This document shows positions 15,174 to 19,836 of a stretch of DNA of 19,836 nucleotides, in pieces. A program made the position numbers and the translations under genes. Each line of letters starts with the position of its first letter. Positions within the stretch are counted from its first letter, which is position 1. The notes beneath the pieces were generated by a model. That model saw only the letters and a list, made by a program, of their open reading frames with translations. It did not search any database and had not been told where the DNA came from. The stretch spans positions 1-19,836 of the forward strand of contig CALOBW010000001.1 in the NCBI GenBank assembly GCA_942491525.1, in the 5' to 3' direction. Origin of the DNA: CAYWBU01 sp942491525 (GTDB taxonomy: Bacteria > Desulfobacterota > Desulfomonilia > UBA1062).

Positions 15174-15221
15174 AGCAAAATCCTGCCTCGTTTATAGGAG
15201 TCTATTATTTGGAGGAGAATT

Positions 15222-16478
15222 ATGAAACGCAGTTTACTGATTACATTGATTCTATTGGCCCTCGGCTCACCGGCCTGGGGTTTCTGGCTCTATGAGCAGG
15301 GTACGCCGGATCTAAGCAGTGCCGCGGCCGGCCGCGCCGCCCTGGGGCAGGATGCCTCAACCGTCGGTCACAACCCGGCTGCCATGACCAGGCTCGAAGA
15401 GCATGAGCTGATGTTGGGTGTGCAGCCCAGCATATCCAAGCGCCGCTTCTATCCCTACAGCAGCACCAATGTGGCCGGCACCTACGGCTCCAATGTTGGC
15501 GGCGGCGGGCGCGCCGGTTCGCTGGCCTATGCCTACGCCATCAATGAGAGCTGGAGCATCGGCTTCATGGCGGCGGATGATCTGCGCATGAAGCTGGATT
15601 ACGGCCCAAGCTGGGTGGGGCGCTACTATGTGACCGACTCGGAGCTGAGTACCATCCGCTTCACTCCCAATGTTGCCTGGCGCATCAATGAGAACTTCTC
15701 AGTCGGCGGTGGTCTGGACTATCTGGGGGCCGACGTCCTGCACGTTGCTGCGGTCAACAATCCCGAGCCCACCTTGAAAGATGGCCGGCTGAAGTTTGAT
15801 GATCGCGACATGGGGCTGGGCGGAAACCTGGGCCTGCTCTGGGAGATTGACCAGGATACCCGTCTCGGGCTGACCTACAAGAGCCAGGTACGCCTCAAGT
15901 TTCAGGACAACATCTCCTACAGCGGGCTGGGGCCCATCATGAGCGATCTGCTGGCCTATACCGGCCTCAACGAGCGGGCGGCCTCCTTCGACATGAAGCT
16001 GCCCCAGTCGATCATGTTCAGCTCCTATGACAAGGTTACCGATAGTTTTGCGATCCTCTTCAACCTCGGCTGGCAGGATTGGAGCGAGTTCAGCCGCCCA
16101 GACATGGTGGTCTGGTCGGATCAGTCCATGCTGCTGACCCTGGACAGAAACTACCGCGACACCTGGCACATTGCTCTGGGCGGTCAGATCCAGGCCCGCG
16201 AAGATCTGCTCTTCAGCCTTGGCTTCAGCTATGATTCGGCGCCTCAGCACAGCTCGGACCGGGCCCTGGATATGCCGGTCGACCGCCAGCTGCGCTACGC
16301 CACCGGCGTGATGTGGGACATGGATGATCACTTCTCGCTGGGCTTCGCCTATCAGTTCATCGATGCGGGCGCCGCCCAGGTCTGTCAGTACCGCAGCGAC
16401 TTTGCCGGGCGGGTACGCGGCCACTATGAGCCCAACTATGCCCATTTCTTTGGATTCAATCTGCTGATGCGCCTCTAG
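15222..16478 (+). CDS. FadL/OmpP1/TodX-family outer-membrane channel
   Basis: This 418-residue protein has a signal peptide (residues 1-20, cleavage after SPAWG). Residues 28-57 hold the family's N-terminal hatch signature: LSSAAAGRAALGQDASTVGH followed by NPAAM. The remainder is alternating beta-strands rich in Gly and aromatic residues (SVGGGLDYLGADV, LGLTYKSQVRLKF, FSLGFAYQFIDAG), as expected for a 14-stranded barrel, and the length fits the family. FadL-type barrels pass hydrophobic compounds such as long-chain fatty acids or aromatics across the outer membrane. The cargo here is unknown. The protein ends in Leu after FGFNLLMR instead of the more usual terminal Phe. GGAGGAG (15211-15217) precedes the ATG. 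The OmpA-domain gene starts 21 bp after the stop codon, forming a two-gene operon. Confidence 0.9.
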   Translation: MKRSLLITLILLALGSPAWGFWLYEQGTPDLSSAAAGRAALGQDASTVGHNPAAMTRLEEHELMLGVQPSISKRRFYPYSSTNVAGTYGSNVGGGGRAGSLAYAYAINESWSIGFMAADDLRMKLDYGPSWVGRYYVTDSELSTIRFTPNVAWRINENFSVGGGLDYLGADVLHVAAVNNPEPTLKDGRLKFDDRDMGLGGNLGLLWEIDQDTRLGLTYKSQVRLKFQDNISYSGLGPIMSDLLAYTGLNERAASFDMKLPQSIMFSSYDKVTDSFAILFNLGWQDWSEFSRPDMVVWSDQSMLLTLDRNYRDTWHIALGGQIQAREDLLFSLGFSYDSAPQHSSDRALDMPVDRQLRYATGVMWDMDDHFSLGFAYQFIDAGAAQVCQYRSDFAGRVRGHYEPNYAHFFGFNLLMRL

Positions 16479-16499
16479 GCAGAAATAAAGGAGGAAGTT

Positions 16500-17150
16500 A
16501 TGAGAACTTTTAAACTGTTGATATCGGTTGTTGTGATGGCGCTGCTGACTCAGGGCTGCGTCAGCATGACAAAGTATGAAACTGTGGCTGATGAGCGCGA
16601 TGAGCTGATTGATGCCCTGATCTATTTTGAGGAGCAGAATGAGATCCTGGCCAACAAGCTGACCATGCGCACCATCGGCAACAAGGTTGTGCACTCGCTC
16701 TATGAGGAGCTGGTGGGTGCCATGCAGAGCGAGATCGCCCAGAATCAGCTGACCATTGAGGAGATGAAGTCGGGCGTGCGCCTCATGCTGCCCGAAGATG
16801 TGCTCTTCTCATCCGGTTCGGTCGCCATCCGGGGCGAGGGCCGCAAGGTGCTTGAGAAGGTCGGGGCCGACTTGACCGAGATTCCCTTCCAGGTGATCGT
16901 CTGCGGCTATACCGATAATGTGCCGGTTGGCCGCAATCTGATGGCCCAATATCCCACCAACTGGGATCTGGCGGCGGCCCGCGCGGTTGAGGTTGTGCGT
17001 GTGCTTGAGAGTGCCGGGGTGCCCCAGGATCAGCTGCGGGCCGTATCATTTGGTGAGACCATGCCCATTGCCACCAATGACAGCGCTGAGGGCCGGGCCC
17101 AGAACCGCCGCATCGAGATCAGACTGCGCCCGGTGGTTGTGGCTGAATAG
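16500..17150 (+). CDS. OmpA-domain (peptidoglycan-binding) lipoprotein
   Basis: This 216-residue protein has a lipoprotein signal ending ALLTQGC (Cys20), then a helical, probably coiled-coil region (about 25-85, ADERDELIDALIYFEEQNEI), then an OmpA C-terminal domain from about residue 90. The domain shows LFSSGSVAIRGEG, VCGYTDNVPVG, NWDLAAARAVEVVRVLESAG, VSFGE and the terminal AQNRRIEIRL, the residues that bind diaminopimelate in peptidoglycan. The NVP-x-x-x-YPTNWDLAAAR form is the MotB/OmpA-like variant common in stand-alone lipoproteins. It should tether the outer membrane to the wall. AGGAGG (16489-16494) precedes the ATG. Its place behind the FadL-type barrel suggests a shared role at the outer membrane; a strong terminator ends the unit. 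Confidence 0.92.
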   Translation: MRTFKLLISVVVMALLTQGCVSMTKYETVADERDELIDALIYFEEQNEILANKLTMRTIGNKVVHSLYEELVGAMQSEIAQNQLTIEEMKSGVRLMLPEDVLFSSGSVAIRGEGRKVLEKVGADLTEIPFQVIVCGYTDNVPVGRNLMAQYPTNWDLAAARAVEVVRVLESAGVPQDQLRAVSFGETMPIATNDSAEGRAQNRRIEIRLRPVVVAE

Positions 17151-17166
17151 TCTATTTTATTTTCAG

Positions 17167-17205
17167 AAAAAGGCCTGCCGGTAAAAGTTTCCGGCGGGCT
17201 TTTTT
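17167..17205 (+). terminator. Rho-independent terminator after the FadL-OmpA operon
   Basis: GCCTGCCGG (17173-17181) pairs with CCGGCGGGC (17191-17199) with one G-U pair around a 9-nt loop. Six T follow at 17200-17205 and an A run precedes the stem. It is textbook in form and position, 22 bp past the stop codon. Confidence 0.92.
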
Positions 17206-17242
17206 GTTGAGTTGGCGGTCGTTAATAGAGGCGTTCTTGTAT

Positions 17243-17248
17243 TATAAT
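17243..17248 (+). promoter_or_regulatory. -10 element for the sulfatase gene
   Basis: A consensus TATAAT lies between the terminator and the sulfatase start, giving a leader of about 47 nt. No good TTGACA-like box lies 16-18 bp upstream, so an activator or a different sigma factor may be involved, or the match may be chance in an AT-rich spacer. Confidence 0.4.
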
Positions 17249-17301
17249 TAACTTTGTTGTAATTTTTTTATGTTTTATGTTTTAAATTTAAGGAGGTGTT
17301 T

Positions 17302-18885
17302 GTGAATCGCGATATTAGCAGAAGATCTTTCCTGAAGGCCGGCGCCTTTGGCGCTGCCACAACCATGGTTGGCTGCGGTCCCAAGAGTGAAAATGAGATC
17401 GATCCGGCAATTTATAGTGACCCTGCCCGCGAGGAATTGCCGGTGGGTGAGGTGGTCAAGAAGCTGCCCGGCGGCGGTCCGCGGCCCAATGTAATCATCA
17501 TCCTGACCGATGACATGGGCTATGGTGATCTGACCTGCTACGGCGGCAAGGCCATCAAGACCCCGCGTATCGACCAGATGGCGGCCGGTGGCGTTAAGTT
17601 CAATGACTTCTACTGCAGCTCGCCGCTCTGCTCGCCTTCGCGGGCTGGCCTCCTGACCGGGCGCTACCCGCTGCGTTCAGGTATCACCTTTCCGCTGCAG
17701 CCGGGCAAGGATACCATGCAGCGCAAGTTCATCCGCAGCCTGGGCTACTTTTTCGGCTCGCTGGGAATTCTGGATCTGAACGGCGCCAAGAATATGGTCA
17801 GCGGACTGCCGCTCTCTGAGATTGCGATTCCTGCAGCCCTCAAGCTGGCCGATTACAACACCTGTGCCGTCGGCAAGTGGCATCTGGGCGACTTCGTCAA
17901 TGACATGGACTATCATCCGCACAACTACGGCTTTGACTACTTCTGCGGTTTCAATGCCTCCAACGACGACTGGCCGGCAGCCTTCTGGCGCCAGAAGGAG
18001 GAAGTTGTCAAGGATATCGCCCTTGATCAGGCGCAGTACACGCGGCTCTTCACCGATGAGGCCATCCAGTTCATGCAGAAGTCCAAGGATAAACCCTTCT
18101 TCATCTATCTGGCCCATAAGGATCCGCATCAGCCCTGTATCCCGTCGGATGAGTTCAAGGACAGCTCCGAGGGCGGACGCCACGGCGATACCGTCCAGGA
18201 GGTCGACTACAATGTCGGCCGTATCCTGGACTACCTAAAGCAGAGTGGTCAGGAGGAGAATACCCTGGTTATCTTTACCAGTGATAATGGCCCCTGGTTT
18301 GACGGCAGCCCCGGCGGCTTGCGCGGGCGCAAGGGCGAGAGCTATGAGGGTGGCTACCGCGTGCCCATGATCGCCAGCTGGCCCGGTGTCATTCCGGCCG
18401 GGCTCGAGGTGGATGTGCCGGCCATGAACTTTGATTTCTTCACCACGATTCTTAATCTGGCCGGGCTGGATGTTCCCGTTGACCGTGTCGTTGACGGTAA
18501 GAACATCATGGGCCTGATGAACGGCAAGGAGAGCCAGTCGCCCCACGATGCGCTCTACTTCTTCCACTACAGGGAGATCGAGGGTGTGCGCATCGGTGAC
18601 TGGAAGCTGCTGCGCTCAATCAATACGCGCACCTTCCCGATCCCGCTCGATAAGAAGGGCACCTTCTTCGGCGATGCCGCTGGCGGGCACGACTATCATC
18701 CCGAGGGTAGTGATGAGAGTGTGCCGACCATGGGCTCCTGGCCGCTGCTCTACAACATGAGGTTTGATGACGGTGAGAGCTACAATGTGATCAAGAAGTA
18801 TCCGGCCGTGGCGGATGAACTGATGGCCAGGCTGGAACAGTTTGAGTATGAGTTCTTCAGCAACCCGCGCGGCTGGAAGCGTTAA
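17302..18885 (+). CDS. Tat-exported lipoprotein sulfatase (formylglycine type)
   Basis: This 527-residue protein starts with a twin-arginine signal, SRRSFLKAGAFGAAT, running into a lipobox-like MVGC (Cys25), so it is probably a Tat-dependent lipoprotein. The catalytic core follows: NVIIILTDDMGYGD (metal Asp70, Asp71), the sulfatase signature CSPSRAGLLTGR with Cys110 to be converted to formylglycine, CAVGKWHLGD (K192, H194), HKDPHQP (H273, H277) and IFTSDNGPW (D329, N330). LRGRKGESYEGGYRVP provides the conserved Lys345. It should hydrolyse sulfate esters, perhaps on sulfated glycans. Maturation needs an FGE or anSME enzyme, not found here. The start is GTG at 17302 with AGGAGG at 17291-17296; an in-frame GTG at 17296 overlaps that site. 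The stop overlaps the facing gene by 4 nt. Confidence 0.93.
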   Translation: MNRDISRRSFLKAGAFGAATTMVGCGPKSENEIDPAIYSDPAREELPVGEVVKKLPGGGPRPNVIIILTDDMGYGDLTCYGGKAIKTPRIDQMAAGGVKFNDFYCSSPLCSPSRAGLLTGRYPLRSGITFPLQPGKDTMQRKFIRSLGYFFGSLGILDLNGAKNMVSGLPLSEIAIPAALKLADYNTCAVGKWHLGDFVNDMDYHPHNYGFDYFCGFNASNDDWPAAFWRQKEEVVKDIALDQAQYTRLFTDEAIQFMQKSKDKPFFIYLAHKDPHQPCIPSDEFKDSSEGGRHGDTVQEVDYNVGRILDYLKQSGQEENTLVIFTSDNGPWFDGSPGGLRGRKGESYEGGYRVPMIASWPGVIPAGLEVDVPAMNFDFFTTILNLAGLDVPVDRVVDGKNIMGLMNGKESQSPHDALYFFHYREIEGVRIGDWKLLRSINTRTFPIPLDKKGTFFGDAAGGHDYHPEGSDESVPTMGSWPLLYNMRFDDGESYNVIKKYPAVADELMARLEQFEYEFFSNPRGWKR

Positions 18886-19394
18886 CTGAACCACTCGATG
18901 ATCGCTCTGCAGAAGTCCGGCAGGTCGGCCGGGGTGCGGCTGGTGATGTGGTTGCGGTCGATAACTACCGAGGCATCTTCGTAGATGGCCCCGGCGTTGA
19001 CCAGGTCATCCTTGATGGCTGAGACTCCCGTGACCCGCACGCCCTGGTAGATGCGGGCCGAGATCGGAATCCAGCCCGCATGGCAGATGGCGGCAATCAG
19101 CTTGCCCTGCTCGTTGAACTCCCTGACAAGCTGCAGTACGGCTGCCTCACGCCGCAGCTTGTCAGGCATATAGCCGCCCGGAATGATCAGCCCGTCAAAG
19201 TATGCGGCCGAGATGTCCTTGAAACTGACGGCGGCCTGGCAGGGGTAGCCATGTTTGCTGTTGTAGACATGTTTGGCCTGCTTGCCGGCCACGGTCACGC
19301 TTGCACCGGCTTCCTGCAGTCGCAGTTTGGGATACCAGAGCTCAAGGTCCTCATAGAGATCGCCGGTCAGGATCAGGATCTTCTTGTCCATCAT
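18882..19394 (-). CDS. DJ-1/PfpI-family protein
   Basis: This 170-residue cytoplasmic protein shows the DJ-1/PfpI pattern: ILTGDLYEDLELWYP with Glu15, DGLIIPGGYMPD at 67-78, and the nucleophile elbow AAICHAGW with Cys104 and His105. Family members include proposed glyoxalases/deglycases, chaperones and the PfpI peptidase-like group; the ICHAGW form with an upstream Glu is the PfpI/YhbO-like type. GGAGGG stands 3 bp before the ATG at 19394 and 6 bp before a second in-frame ATG at 19391, so either may be used. The stop codon overlaps the convergent sulfatase stop within a shared TTAA. It follows the PrmA-like gene by 37 bp on the same strand and may be co-transcribed with it. Confidence 0.9.
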   Translation of the reverse strand: MMDKKILILTGDLYEDLELWYPKLRLQEAGASVTVAGKQAKHVYNSKHGYPCQAAVSFKDISAAYFDGLIIPGGYMPDKLRREAAVLQLVREFNEQGKLIAAICHAGWIPISARIYQGVRVTGVSAIKDDLVNAGAIYEDASVVIDRNHITSRTPADLPDFCRAIIEWFS

Positions 19395-19431
19395 ACACCC
19401 TCCTGCAGACTATATTAGGTCTGTAAGAGCT

Positions 19432-19836
19432 TTAGTCCAGCAGGGTGTAGCTGTTCCAGCCCTCAAGCCGGCTGCGGCGGATTATCTTGAGCCCGGCCCG
19501 TTTGAAACAGGCGCTGAGCTCGTCATGCCACTGGTCGATGATGCCGCTGGCGATCAGGGTTCCGCCGGGCTTGAGCAGCCTGCGGATGGCCGGGATGTTG
19601 TCACGGATGATGTTGTGCAGCAGGTTGGCGGTTATGATGTCGTACTGCTTGTTGCTCTGATAGCCGGCAATGTCGGCCTGCGCAACTTTGATGTGACAGC
19701 CGTTGAGCTCCAGGTTGTGCTGGGCGCGCATAACCGATTCGGGGCAGAGGTCAAAGGCGTCGATTATCTGGACGCCCATCTGATGAGCCAGGATGGCCAG
19801 GATGCCGCTGCCGGTGCCGGCGTCCAGCAGGCTGAT
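19432..19836 (-). CDS. prmA: PrmA-like (ribosomal protein L11) methyltransferase, 5' end missing
   Basis: The frame runs to the window edge without a start, so only the last 134 codons are present. The first visible residues, LLDAGTGSGILAILAHQMGV, are the SAM-binding motif I. DAFDLCPESV is the strand with the ribose-binding acid, and ELNGC and ITANLLHNII follow in the order seen in PrmA. KPGGTLIASGIIDQW matches the PrmA PGG-L-SGI segment. PrmA trimethylates ribosomal protein L11. The N-terminal L11-recognition domain lies outside the window, so another small-molecule or protein methyltransferase of the same fold cannot be excluded. An internal ATG at 19779 is not a credible start because it would cut off motif I. 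The DJ-1/PfpI gene follows after 37 bp. Confidence 0.78.
   Translation of the reverse strand: MSLLDAGTGSGILAILAHQMGVQIIDAFDLCPESVMRAQHNLELNGCHIKVAQADIAGYQSNKQYDIITANLLHNIIRDNIPAIRRLLKPGGTLIASGIIDQWHDELSACFKRAGLKIIRRSRLEGWNSYTLLD

Noticed and set aside
15699..16694. 331-codon minus-strand open frame across the FadL and OmpA genes
   Set aside because: It spans two well-supported genes and their spacer on the other strand, has no recognisable motif and no ribosome-binding site, and is expected from GC-rich codon usage.

Overview
The window comes from a Gram-negative-type (diderm) bacterium. Lipoprotein signal peptides, a FadL-type outer-membrane barrel, an OmpA-domain lipoprotein and a Tat-exported sulfatase all point that way. 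Strong GGAGG-type ribosome-binding sites precede most genes, and the genes are moderately GC-rich with AT-rich spacers. A sulfatase, a sialidase-like protein and a GH63-like glycosidase together suit a glycan-degrading heterotroph, possibly of the PVC group, but no marker gene here fixes the phylum. No RNA gene, CRISPR array, transposase or integrase was seen.

Left part (1-6247). The 3' end of an unrecognised AT-rich gene, a cysteine-rich DUF3795-type protein and a serine alpha/beta-hydrolase run on the + strand and end at a 30-bp palindrome. Two minus-strand units face them. One is an E1-like (ThiF-family) adenylyltransferase followed by a MATE exporter. The other is an epoxide-hydrolase-like enzyme followed by a DUF5692-like membrane protein that carries an extra secreted N-terminal domain. 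The second unit has its own promoter (TTGTTA-17-TATAAA), with a TetR-style palindrome over the expected transcription start.

Middle part (6248-15221). A divergent control region with a good sigma70-type promoter leads to a lipoprotein with four clear Asp-boxes (sialidase-like) and a cytoplasmic GH63/MGH1-like (alpha/alpha)6 glycosidase. After a terminator-like hairpin comes the largest object in the window: an 1881-residue lipoprotein made of about 18 tandem carboxypeptidase-regulatory-like beta-sandwich repeats, a bacterial beta-repeat, and a C-terminal tandem of two further ~80-residue domains. Its DNA is a compositional mosaic, and repeats 5-11 are strikingly AT-rich. The 301-bp spacer behind it holds a strong hairpin and a 62-codon open frame without a start codon that may be a gene remnant.

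Right part (15222-19836). A FadL-family barrel and an OmpA-domain lipoprotein form a two-gene operon closed by a textbook terminator. Next come a Tat-lipoprotein sulfatase with the CSPSR motif and, convergent with it and overlapping by 4 nt, a DJ-1/PfpI-family protein preceded by a 5'-truncated PrmA-like methyltransferase.

The most unusual items are the mosaic repeat lipoprotein, the operator-controlled pair of epoxide-hydrolase-like enzyme and DUF5692-like membrane protein, and the ThiF-MATE pair. All family names come from reading motifs by eye; no database search was possible.
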